From Clostridia bacterium (GTDB lineage Bacteria > Bacillota_A > Clostridia > Oscillospirales > Acutalibacteraceae), in contig JAFYOA010000200.1 of NCBI GenBank assembly GCA_017547865.1, positions 1 through 18,105 of the forward strand: DNA of 18,105 nt, in the 5' to 3' direction. Under the pieces are notes generated by a model. That model saw nothing but the letters and a program-made list of their open reading frames with translations. It was not told the DNA's origin and made no database searches. Position 1 is the stretch's first letter, and each line of letters starts with the position of its first letter. The translations under genes were made by a program, and so were the position numbers. Positions 1 to 6,911 of the stretch are shown one piece after another.

Positions 1-306
1 ATTGGAAAAACCCACCACCATAAACATAAGGGTGAACAGCGTGGCAAAGCCGCGAATGAGCTGGATGACCGCCATAACGGCGTACATGCCGGTGAACAGC
101 CAGGTGCCCAGCACCACCACAAGGGCACAGATGATTTCGAAAATAAACAGCAGCAGCCCCTGGTTGGCATGGAACCGTGCCAGCGGGGAATTTTTGCGCA
201 CCAGCAGGGTGAGCAGGAACAGCGGACCTATGTATGCTGCCACGCCCCACAGGCCGCAGTGTTTTGCATCTTCTTCGGTTACATCGGGTACATAAAATTC
301 TGCCAT
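1..306 (-). CDS. DUF4870/Tic20-like small membrane protein (partial, 3' end off window)
   Basis: Only the first 102 codons are present; the reading frame is still open at the window edge. The start is the ATG at 306-304, with an AAAGGAG ribosome binding site about 8 bases upstream. The protein starts MAEFYVPDVTEEDAKHCGLW, then has a hydrophobic stretch, the motif RFHANQGLLLFI and two more hydrophobic segments. The 'FHANQGL' turn between helices is typical of DUF4870 (Tic20-like) four-helix membrane proteins of unknown role. The gene follows the cysS terminator, and a promoter-like site overlaps that terminator, so it is probably transcribed separately. No function can be assigned beyond small integral membrane protein. 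Confidence 0.75.
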   Translation of the reverse strand, partial: MAEFYVPDVTEEDAKHCGLWGVAAYIGPLFLLTLLVRKNSPLARFHANQGLLLFIFEIICALVVVLGTWLFTGMYAVMAVIQLIRGFATLFTLMFMVVGFSN

Positions 307-338
307 GGGGGGTTCTCCTTTGCGTTGTTGTTTCTATT

Positions 339-366
339 ATTGTACCAAAAACCCAAAAAAAAGCAA
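339..366 (-). promoter_or_regulatory. Candidate promoter for the DUF4870-like gene
   Basis: On the minus strand, TTGCTT (366-361) and TACAAT (344-339) are 16 bases apart, about 33 bases before the start codon of the left-edge gene. The -35 box overlaps the stem of the cysS terminator. The -35 match is only partial, so this is tentative. Confidence 0.4.
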
Positions 367-393
367 GAGCCTCGCCTGCAGACGGGGCTCTTG
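355..393 (-). terminator. Rho-independent terminator after cysS
   Basis: On the minus strand CAAGAGCC (393-386) pairs with GGCTCTTG (371-364), with further pairing inside, and is followed by CTTTTTTTT (363-355). It begins 15 bases after the cysS stop codon. Confidence 0.9.
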
Positions 394-408
394 ACGGTAT
401 GGGTAAAG

Positions 409-1812
409 TTATGCCAGGCTCCAGGTGGTGCCTTCTTTGCTGTCCTTCAGCACAATGCCCTTTTCGGTCAGCTCAGCGCGAATGGCATCGGCCAGAGCGT
501 AGTTCTTGGCCTTTTTGGCTTCGGCGCGCTCGGCGATCTTGGCCTCTACCCAGGCAGCCAGTTCGTCATCGGCGGCGGGGGCAGCTTCGGCAATGGGTTC
601 CAGCAGGCTGAGAGACAGCACGCTGTCGAATTCAGCAATCAAAGCACGCTTGGAAGCGCCGTTCAGGTCGGCCTTCAGCACATCGTACACGGCGGTCACA
701 CCCAAAGAGGTGTTCAGGTCGTTGTCCATGCCTTCTCTGAACGCCTCGCGCAGGGGAGCCATGGCGGCTTCGTTCACTTCGCCGTCGTTGGGCAGGGCAG
801 CGGTGCGGGCGCGCAGCTTGTTGTAAGCGGTGGCGGCGTTGTCCAAAGCATCCCAGCTGAACAGCAGAGGCTTGCGGTAGTGAGACTGCAGGCAGAAGAA
901 GCGGTAGGCCAGCGGATCGTAGCCCTTTTCTTCCAGCAGAGAAACGGTGAGGAACTCACCCTTGGATTTGCTCATTTTGCCGCCGGTGGTGTTCAGGTGG
1001 GTTACATGGAACCACTGGGGGCACCAGGCATGGCCCAGGTAGGCTTCGCTCTGGGCAATTTCGTTGGTGTGGTGGGGGAAGATGTTATCCACGCCGCCGC
1101 AGTGCAGGTCGCAGTATTCGCCCAGGTGCTTAATGCTGATGCTGGAGCACTCGATGTGCCAGCCGGGGTAGCCAACGCCCCAGGGGCTATCCCACTTCAG
1201 GGCCTGGTCTTCAAACTTAGACTTGGTGAACCACAGCACGAAGTCGCCCTTGTTGCGCTTGTTGGTGTCTTCTTCCACGCCGTCGCGCACGCCCACGGCC
1301 AGGTCTTCTTCGTTGTGGCTGCCAAACACATAGTAATCCTGCAGCTTGGAGGTATCGAAGTAGATGTTCTCGCCGGCCTGGTAGGCATAGCCTTTTTCCA
1401 GCAGAGTCTCGATCATCTCAATGAATTCGGGAATGCAGTTGGTGGCGGGCTCCACCACGTCCGGGGTCTTGATGTTCAGCTTTTTGCAGTCGGCAAAGAA
1501 AGCATCGGTGTAGAACTGCGCGATCTCCATCACGGTTTTCTTTTCGCGCTTGGCGCCCTTCAGCATTTTGTCTTCGCCGGTATCGGCATCGCTGGAAAGA
1601 TGGCCGACGTCGGTGATGTTCATAACGCGCTTAACATCGTAGCCGTCAAAACGCAGCTGCTTTTCCAGCACGTCTTCCATAATATAGCTGCGCAAGTTGC
1701 CAATGTGGGCAAAATGGTACACAGTGGGGCCGCAGGTGTACATACCCACCTTGCCGGGCTCGTGGGTTTTGAATTCTTCTTTTTTCTGGGTCATGGTGTT
1801 GTAAAGCTGCAT
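409..1812 (-). CDS. cysS: Cysteinyl-tRNA synthetase (CysRS)
   Basis: Class I aminoacyl-tRNA synthetase that charges tRNA-Cys with cysteine in the cytoplasm. At 467 aa it has the usual length. Visible motifs are the HIGH-type signature HIGN at residues 36-39, the adenylate-binding KMSKS at 279-283, and the zinc-site residues C27, C222 (in GWHIECS), H247 and E251 (in PHHTNE). The start MQLYNTMTQKKEEF is typical of the family, and AAAGGAG lies 7-8 bases upstream. The gene follows cysE after a 193-base gap that holds a two-hairpin repeat but no obvious terminator, so cysE and cysS probably share the T-box-controlled transcript. Assignment is secure; co-transcription is inferred. Confidence 0.97.
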   Translation of the reverse strand: MQLYNTMTQKKEEFKTHEPGKVGMYTCGPTVYHFAHIGNLRSYIMEDVLEKQLRFDGYDVKRVMNITDVGHLSSDADTGEDKMLKGAKREKKTVMEIAQFYTDAFFADCKKLNIKTPDVVEPATNCIPEFIEMIETLLEKGYAYQAGENIYFDTSKLQDYYVFGSHNEEDLAVGVRDGVEEDTNKRNKGDFVLWFTKSKFEDQALKWDSPWGVGYPGWHIECSSISIKHLGEYCDLHCGGVDNIFPHHTNEIAQSEAYLGHAWCPQWFHVTHLNTTGGKMSKSKGEFLTVSLLEEKGYDPLAYRFFCLQSHYRKPLLFSWDALDNAATAYNKLRARTAALPNDGEVNEAAMAPLREAFREGMDNDLNTSLGVTAVYDVLKADLNGASKRALIAEFDSVLSLSLLEPIAEAAPAADDELAAWVEAKIAERAEAKKAKNYALADAIRAELTEKGIVLKDSKEGTTWSLA

Positions 1813-1920
1813 GTTGTTTCTCCTTTATATTTTAATTGGATGATAGATTACAAAAATAAGTGTTGCTAAAAAATCAGAATTTTTCTCTGCGTCCGCCTGA
1901 ATTAGCAGGATCATGGCTTG

Positions 1921-1968
1921 CCTCCCACTTTGGGGGAGGTGGCACGGCGCCAGCCGTGACGGAGAGGG
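1921..1968. repeat. Two-hairpin intergenic repeat-like element between cysE and cysS
   Basis: CCTCCC (1921-1926) pairs with GGGAGG (1934-1939). CACGGC (1943-1948) pairs with GCCGTG (1953-1958) around the loop GCCA. A purine-rich GGAGAGGG tail (1961-1968) could pair instead with CCTCCC. This layout of a CCTCCC hairpin, a GGCACGG..CCGTGAC hairpin and GGAGAGGG resembles short dispersed repeats I know from Faecalibacterium-like genomes. Only one copy is in this window, so its repeat status is inferred. Confidence 0.55.
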
Positions 1969-2005
1969 CGAATGCGAAACTTTTACGTTACAAAGCTACT
2001 GCAAA

Positions 2006-2650
2006 TCACTTGCATTCCAGGCCGTGTTCTTCTGCCAGCTTTTCTACGGCTATTCGCAGGCGGCAAAGTTCCTGAGAAACCGGGTCGGCTACATGGATCT
2101 GGTCCAGTTCGCGGCTGCGGGTATCCACCTTTTCGCCATTGACACGCACCACCCGGGCAGGCACGCCCACGGCGGTAGCATTGGCAGGTATAGCACTGAG
2201 CACCACCGCGCCCGCGGCCACACGGGTATTGTCTCCAATGGTAAAGGGTCCCAGCACCTTGGCGCCTGCGCCGATCAGCACATTGTTGCCCAGCGTGGGG
2301 TGGCGCTTGCCGGTGTCTTTGCCAGTGCCGCCCAGGGTGACCCCCTGGTACAGGGTGCAGTCGTCGCCAATCACCGCGGTCTCGCCGATGACCACGCCCA
2401 TGCCGTGGTCGATGAACAGCCGCCGGCCAATGGTGGCGCCGGGGTGAATTTCAATGCCGGTTTTGTGCCGCGCACGCTGCGAGATCCACCGCGCAATGAA
2501 TTTCATGTTGTGCCGGTAAAACCAATTGGCTTTGCGGTAGGCGTGCACCGCACGGAACCCCGCGTACAAAAAGTACACTTCCAGCCGGGAGCGGGCCGCC
2601 GGGTCGCGTTCCAATATGGAATCCAGCTCGTCTTTCAATCGTTTGAACAT
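2006..2650 (-). CDS. cysE: Serine O-acetyltransferase
   Basis: Transfers acetyl from acetyl-CoA to L-serine, giving O-acetylserine, the first step of cysteine synthesis. The 214-aa protein has an N-terminal helical part (residues 1-62) and a left-handed beta-helix of hexapeptide repeats (about 65-165). The catalytic region is visible: D81-H82 in IDHGMGVVIGET, the QGVTLGGTGKDTGKRHPTLGNN segment with H117, and IGAGAKVLG. The ATG at 2650 was chosen because AGAGGA lies 6 bases upstream and MFKRLKDELDSIL is a normal family N-terminus. An in-frame ATG at 2710 would add 20 non-conserved residues. The gene is directly downstream of a cysteine T-box and upstream of cysS, as expected for cysteine-starvation control. 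Confidence 0.96.
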   Translation of the reverse strand: MFKRLKDELDSILERDPAARSRLEVYFLYAGFRAVHAYRKANWFYRHNMKFIARWISQRARHKTGIEIHPGATIGRRLFIDHGMGVVIGETAVIGDDCTLYQGVTLGGTGKDTGKRHPTLGNNVLIGAGAKVLGPFTIGDNTRVAAGAVVLSAIPANATAVGVPARVVRVNGEKVDTRSRELDQIHVADPVSQELCRLRIAVEKLAEEHGLECK

Positions 2651-2656
2651 AGTGGT

Positions 2657-2662
2657 TCCTCT
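2657..2662 (-). promoter_or_regulatory. Ribosome binding site fixing the cysE start
   Basis: AGAGGA on the minus strand is 6 bases before the ATG at 2650. No comparable site precedes the upstream in-frame ATG at 2710, which lies next to the T-box terminator. Confidence 0.65.
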
Positions 2663-2721
2663 TTTCGGGTGTGATAAAAACGGGATGCCGTATTTTATGC
2701 ACGGCCGCACAAAAGGGTGAC

Positions 2722-2758
2722 AAAAAAGCCGCCCTCATCCCGCAAGGACGAAGGCGGC
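2722..2758 (-). terminator. T-box regulated terminator
   Basis: On the minus strand GCCGCCTTCGTCC (2758-2746) pairs with GGGATGAGGGCGGC over about 13 bp (two G-T pairs), followed by six T (2727-2722). The 5' arm contains the CCGC and CTTCG needed by the antiterminator, so the two structures exclude each other. Confidence 0.93.
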
Positions 2759-2977
2759 ATACACCGCGGTTCCACTTCGCATTTATCACTTTACGATCTT
2801 ACCCCCTTTGGGGCGTAATCGCTTTGCCTTAACGCGGCCCACGGGCAGAGATACTGCAAGTTCCCCCTGCCGCTCACGGATGCATTTCGCCGCGGGCCCT
2901 GCGCAGGAGGCTTTCAGCCGGTGACCTCCGTTCTCTTTCGCAAGCCGGTGCGGGTACTTCTTCCGCTCATCGCTTTA
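2722..2977 (-). ncRNA. T-box riboswitch leader, cysteine-specific
   Basis: A T-box leader senses uncharged tRNA and lets transcription continue when the amino acid is scarce. The minus-strand leader opens with AAAGCGATGAGCGGAAGAAG, a typical stem I start. The specifier region contains GCGAAATGCATCC, with UGC (Cys) at 2884-2882. The T-box sequence GCGAAGTGGAACCGCGG (2780-2764) forms the antiterminator: GCGG pairs with the downstream CCGC, and CGAAG pairs with CTTCG, leaving the bulge TGGAACC. The UGGA in this bulge pairs with the tRNA 3' end UCCA; U73 is the discriminator of tRNA-Cys. A competing terminator follows. Specifier, bulge and downstream genes (cysE, cysS) all agree on cysteine. Confidence 0.95.
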
Positions 2978-2982
2978 TAGTC

Positions 2983-3011
2983 AGCATACCGCAAAATGAG
3001 GAATTTGTCAA
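2983..3011 (-). promoter_or_regulatory. Sigma-A type promoter of the T-box/cysE/cysS transcript
   Basis: On the minus strand a perfect TTGACA (3011-3006) and TATGCT (2988-2983) are separated by 17 bases. The predicted transcript start near 2977 is exactly where the T-box leader begins. The -35 box sits 3 bases after the stop codon of the upstream glycoside-hydrolase-like gene, and no terminator lies between them. Confidence 0.85.
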
Positions 3012-3014
3012 TCC

Positions 3015-4880
3015 TTATATTTGCAGAGTTTTCAATTCCAGGGGTTCCAGCAAAACGTTCTGCTCTTTTCCGTTGCAAACGATCTTCGCCGCAATGGGCA
3101 GGTCGTAGTCGGTGTTCAGCAGGTACATTTTGCCGCCCTCGTACACAGCGTAGCGCAGGCGGTCGCTGGCAAGCACCTGCACATCGGCGGTTCTTGCGCT
3201 GGCGGTCACCATTTCCCGCACCAGGGTGCGGTACAGAGGGAAGAGTGCCGGATGGCCGGGGTAGTTCAGGCTGGTCACCAGGGTAGCTACGCCGCTACCC
3301 AGTTTGTTTTCCACCACCGTATACAGGTCGGTGGGTTTATTTCCAAAGCTGTCGGCGTAATAACCCAGGGGTTGGGCGCCGCACAGTTCCACCTTGGCGT
3401 ATTCTGTGTAGCCCGCGCTGTACAGCGGGTCGCAGTCAAAACTCAGGGTACCCGGGGGCAGCAGGTCTTCGTTTAGGGAAGTATATTTGAATTTTGTGCC
3501 GCCGTTGGTGCGCTGGGTTACGCCCGTAAAGGTGCAGCCAAACAGCTTTTTTATTTTTTCTTCAGCGGGGAAAATCACATTGCCCTTGCGCTGGGGATTG
3601 CGGTTCAGATGAGCGGCGCTCATCAGCAGCTTGCCGCCCCGGGCAACGTATTCCGTCAGCTTGTCCATGGTTTCGTCGGTCATGGTGTTCCAGCCCAAAA
3701 ATACAAGATAATCGTATTCCGCCAGCACATCCACCGGCGCTTCAATGGGAACAATATCGTACAAACCATAGGCCGGGGCAGAAGAAAGATCGTGTTCGCC
3801 GTAGTTGGCTACATCGGACCACTTGCGCTTGGTGCCCAGCTCATCCAGCAGCCGCCAGGAGTGTTCGGCCTCGTTGTGGCCCCATTCTTCCCGCAGGAAC
3901 TGGTTCCACACCGCGCTGGCGCCCCAGCCGCCCCAGGCATCGTCTTTGCCGTACACAAAGGCGAATTTCACCTTTGGGCCTGTTTTGGGGCGCAGGTCTT
4001 TCTGCGCAAAATCCCACACTTTATCCATAATGGCGCGGTATTCTTCGCAAATCACCGAATCTGCACCGTATTTGTGGCCGTAAGCCGTAATGCATTCGTC
4101 GCCGCTTTCCAGGCAAAAAACATTGGAACCGGAAAGGTAAGAGAATTTATAGCCAAGTTCCAGGCGCTTGCGCTTCAGAATATCATCGTGGCGCATGCCG
4201 CCGTACCATTCGTGGGCAATGTAGGTGCCCCACATGGGGGCGCGGCAGGCCTTCGCTGCCCCGCGCACGGTGGGCACCAGCTCGTCCGGGTTGCCGTTAA
4301 AAAGTTCCAGCAGCGGAATGTTCACCCCGGCTTCGGTGTTGTATTTGTTCAGCGCCGTGGCCTCCACAGAGAGAATGTTCGGCATGTCCAGCTTTTTATC
4401 AATGTTGATAAAGCGGGAAACGTATTCCACATAGTGGTTGTGGGCCGCGGTCATGTCCGGGGCATCGGTTTTCTGCACATTTGGGTCGCCCTTGCGGGTG
4501 GCGGTGGCCTTAAAGTACCCCTGCAGCTTGCAGGCGTTGGAACTTCCCGGCTCGCCGATGAGATCGCCCAGGAAATATTCGCCGGCGATTTCTTTCATTT
4601 TGGCCACGGTTTCCGGTTCAAAGATGGATTCCCTTTCCGGCAGAGCGTGCTGCACCGTGTACAGGAACACAAAATACACCTTGTGCTCCGCAAGGTATTG
4701 GGCCCAATCCAAAAAATATTCCTGGGGGATCTCCAATTTTCTGGCACGGTCTATGGGGCGGATGGTGACAAAATTGTAGCCGGGCTTGATCACCCGTTCG
4801 TAAAGTTCTTCCCGTACGTGCTCCACATCAAAGGAGTGTTCCCCAATGTGGATACCGAAATAAATAGGAGCTTTTTCCAT
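3015..4880 (-). CDS. Putative glycoside hydrolase (clan GH-A-like TIM barrel with GATase-like domain)
   Basis: A 621-aa protein without signal peptide or membrane segments, so probably cytoplasmic. Residues 1-300 read as a TIM barrel with strands near IYFGIHIG, YNFVTIRPI, VYFVFLYTV, YFLGDLIGE, ILSVEATAL, IPLLELFNG, MWGTYIAHE and SNVFCLESG. Glutamates at the ends of strands 4 (E110) and 7 (E224) are where clan GH-A retaining glycosidases keep their acid/base and nucleophile. Residues 303-465 resemble the class I amidotransferase-like fold found in GH42-type enzymes (YDYLVFLGWNTM, ARGGKLLMSAAH). A small C-terminal beta domain follows (RLRYAVYEGGKMYLLNTDY). Substrate unknown. The ATG at 4880 has AGGTGA 4 bases upstream; an in-frame ATG at 4922 has none. 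It is the last gene after three membrane proteins (66-base gap). Confidence 0.6.
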   Translation of the reverse strand: MEKAPIYFGIHIGEHSFDVEHVREELYERVIKPGYNFVTIRPIDRARKLEIPQEYFLDWAQYLAEHKVYFVFLYTVQHALPERESIFEPETVAKMKEIAGEYFLGDLIGEPGSSNACKLQGYFKATATRKGDPNVQKTDAPDMTAAHNHYVEYVSRFINIDKKLDMPNILSVEATALNKYNTEAGVNIPLLELFNGNPDELVPTVRGAAKACRAPMWGTYIAHEWYGGMRHDDILKRKRLELGYKFSYLSGSNVFCLESGDECITAYGHKYGADSVICEEYRAIMDKVWDFAQKDLRPKTGPKVKFAFVYGKDDAWGGWGASAVWNQFLREEWGHNEAEHSWRLLDELGTKRKWSDVANYGEHDLSSAPAYGLYDIVPIEAPVDVLAEYDYLVFLGWNTMTDETMDKLTEYVARGGKLLMSAAHLNRNPQRKGNVIFPAEEKIKKLFGCTFTGVTQRTNGGTKFKYTSLNEDLLPPGTLSFDCDPLYSAGYTEYAKVELCGAQPLGYYADSFGNKPTDLYTVVENKLGSGVATLVTSLNYPGHPALFPLYRTLVREMVTASARTADVQVLASDRLRYAVYEGGKMYLLNTDYDLPIAAKIVCNGKEQNVLLEPLELKTLQI

Positions 4881-4946
4881 ACATTCACCTGTTTTCGTTT
4901 TACTGCGGCAGGATGCTGCCAAAATGCTTCGGCATCTGCTTTCAAA

Positions 4947-5645
4947 TTATTCGATGGGTTCGTCTTTCACTGTTTCGTGTACGGTTTTGGCGGTCTGTTC
5001 TTTTTTACGGGCAATGGAGGCCATGACCAGCACGGCAGTACCGGTTAAAAAGCCCAGCACGCCGCCCACAGCCGCGCCCATGGCGTGCAGCTGGGGATTC
5101 CGCAGCAAAAACACAAACAACATGCTCATCAGAATTTCCGTTACAATCTGCATGGCGGCAAAAATGCCGAAGGCTGCGCCTTTCATGGGGACCGTAGCGG
5201 GGGCGGCATTGCACAGCTGCACAAACACATAAATAAGCAGCAAAGCAACCGCGCAGAACAGCAGGGACTGGGGCCCAAAGGCCAGCACCAGGGGGGAAAC
5301 ATCCGCCGGCACGCCAATGGTCTCCGGGAAAAAGCGGAACAGGCTGAAGCACACAAAATACAGCACGGCCGCGGCCAGGCCGCCGCCCAGATGGATGAGG
5401 GCTTTGACCCATTTGTTAAACGTGAAGAAGAAATTGGCAAGACCCGCCAGCAGCATGGGAATGGAAGCTGCGCACAGCAAAACGGCAATCAGCGAGGTGG
5501 TGATGCTCATTGCAGCAGAAAGCGTGGTGCCGAACGCGGCAGAAAACAAACCGGAAAGCACCCAGTAAATGGCCAGCGTGACCACCGAAAGCAGCATGCC
5601 GCCAAAGGCGAAAGCCAGTGTGGTGGTTTGCTTCTTGTTTTCCAT
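4947..5645 (-). CDS. Six-helix membrane protein of unknown function (paralog C)
   Basis: A 232-aa protein with six hydrophobic segments, at about 10-34, 50-72, 82-104, 124-145, 155-180 and 188-211, followed by a charged tail (ARKKEQTAKTVHETVKDEPIE). There is no recognisable enzymatic or transporter motif. Helix spacing and some local text (IPMLLAGLAN before helix 3, a basic turn after helix 6) match the two upstream membrane proteins, suggesting all three came from one gene by tandem duplication. Only 3 bases separate it from the stop codon of the upstream 419-aa protein gene, so translation is probably coupled. A DUF-type integral membrane protein is the most that can be said. Confidence 0.75.
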   Translation of the reverse strand: MENKKQTTTLAFAFGGMLLSVVTLAIYWVLSGLFSAAFGTTLSAAMSITTSLIAVLLCAASIPMLLAGLANFFFTFNKWVKALIHLGGGLAAAVLYFVCFSLFRFFPETIGVPADVSPLVLAFGPQSLLFCAVALLLIYVFVQLCNAAPATVPMKGAAFGIFAAMQIVTEILMSMLFVFLLRNPQLHAMGAAVGGVLGFLTGTAVLVMASIARKKEQTAKTVHETVKDEPIE

Positions 5646-5648
5646 ACA

Positions 5649-6908
5649 TCAACCCTCCGCGTTCTGGGGCTTCTGCAGGTATTCCCAAAAACCGTTGTTC
5701 AAAAATTCCGCAATGGCCTCCAGGCCGGCCACGCCGTAAATGTAGCCGGAGACATGGTGCGCCACGTCGCCCTGGGCGGTGTAGCCCACCATTTTCCAGC
5801 CTTCGCCGTCGCAGGCATTGTGATGTGCATCGCAGAAGGGGAAGGATTGCAAAAGGGTAGCCAGCTGTACGCAGCCTTCGCGGTTCAGCTGGTAGATACG
5901 CTGGGCGGGCATCTGGTTGCTGCCAACCATGGCGGTGTAGGAAACAACCGTGCCGTTCTGGTAGATCTTCCAGGTGGTGCTTTCCCAGTCGCCCACGGTC
6001 TGCATGGAGAAGTTCATTTTCTTGGCGTAGAAGATCATGCCGGGTTCGTGGGGCAGTTCTTCCGGCTCGGGCTGCGGGGCGGCTTCTTTTTCAGAGATCC
6101 GCTCATCAAACGTGGGAACGTCATCGATCACCGGTACTTCGGCGGGAACAGATGCGGGAGCCGGAGCAGGGGCGGGAGCCTGAACGGGGGTAGGGGCAGC
6201 CTCGTGGACAGGCTGTTCTTCGCGGGGGGCGTGCTTCTGTTTGGAACGCATAAAGATGCCCATGAGCAGCAGCACCAGCCCGGCGGGCAGGGCTGCGGTG
6301 AGGGTGGCTGCAGCCGTACTGAACATGATCTGCATGGGCAGCACCAGCACATGGGCGAAAACCAGCATATATACCGGTGTCAGCCCCAGGGTGAGGAGAA
6401 AGAAGATAACAAAAGGTACCAGCTTGGCCGCGGTACGGATCTTAGGAAGCATGCACAGGTGAGAGAACAGGTAGATCACCAGCGCTGCAATGCTCTGGCC
6501 GATCATGCCCTGACGATCCAGACGGACATAGTATTCGATCATTTCCGCAGAGGTGCCGAATATACGCGCCACCTGAGACGAGAAGGTATCCACGAACACG
6601 CCCACAAAGAACAGCACCACGAACACCACTGTGCACACGGCGAATGTGATCCATGGAGCGGCCTTCTTTTTGCGCAGCACAGCACACAAAATACCGGAAA
6701 GCAGCAGCGGCAGCGAAATGACGCACAGGATGAGCACATGCAGCGGCATACGACCCATTACAAAAAAGGCCGCCGTGTACATGACACCAAAATACTGGCC
6801 ACACAGCATACCGGGCAGCATAACCATCATCACACAGCAGATGGCTGTAAGCAGAACCCCCAGCGGGGCGATGACAGCATAGGGGACAGCACTGATTTTA
6901 TTCTTCAT
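5649..6908 (-). CDS. Six-helix membrane protein with proline-rich linker and C-terminal domain (paralog B)
   Basis: A 419-aa protein. Residues 1-222 hold six hydrophobic helices (about 10-30, 57-77, 86-108, 136-153, 163-187, 203-221) laid out like the flanking paralogs. Residues 226-290 form a Pro/Ala/Glu-rich linker with an alternating AP run (PVQAPAPAPAPASVPAEVP). Residues 290-410 form a soluble domain with WKIYQNGTVVSY, LATLLQSFPF, CDGEGWKMVGYTAQGD and HHVSGYIYGVAGLEAIAEFL. I do not recognise this domain; a small alpha/beta fold is likely. The basic RSKQKH after helix 6 suggests the linker and domain are cytoplasmic. The ATG at 6908 lies 3 bases after the stop codon of the upstream gene, indicating one operon. 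Function unknown. Confidence 0.8.
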   Translation of the reverse strand: MKNKISAVPYAVIAPLGVLLTAICCVMMVMLPGMLCGQYFGVMYTAAFFVMGRMPLHVLILCVISLPLLLSGILCAVLRKKKAAPWITFAVCTVVFVVLFFVGVFVDTFSSQVARIFGTSAEMIEYYVRLDRQGMIGQSIAALVIYLFSHLCMLPKIRTAAKLVPFVIFFLLTLGLTPVYMLVFAHVLVLPMQIMFSTAAATLTAALPAGLVLLLMGIFMRSKQKHAPREEQPVHEAAPTPVQAPAPAPAPASVPAEVPVIDDVPTFDERISEKEAAPQPEPEELPHEPGMIFYAKKMNFSMQTVGDWESTTWKIYQNGTVVSYTAMVGSNQMPAQRIYQLNREGCVQLATLLQSFPFCDAHHNACDGEGWKMVGYTAQGDVAHHVSGYIYGVAGLEAIAEFLNNGFWEYLQKPQNAEG

Positions 6909-6911
6909 GGT

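Noticed and set aside
169..1869. A 566-codon plus-strand open frame opposite cysS.
   Set aside because: The opposite strand encodes a full cysteinyl-tRNA synthetase with all key motifs; the plus-strand protein is low-complexity and unlike any family.
4881..4946. Small inverted repeats (ATGC/GCAT, GGCAG/CTGCC) before the glycoside-hydrolase-like gene.
   Set aside because: Only 4-5 pairs each and no T run, so not a terminator or a convincing regulatory structure.
3609..5048. A 479-codon plus-strand open frame opposite the glycoside-hydrolase-like gene.
   Set aside because: It spans two minus-strand genes and the gap between them, lacks a ribosome binding site and has an antisense-like composition.
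6169..6190. Alternating Ala-Pro codons in the 419-aa protein, considered as a DNA tandem repeat.
   Set aside because: It is short and fully explained as a coding proline-rich linker.
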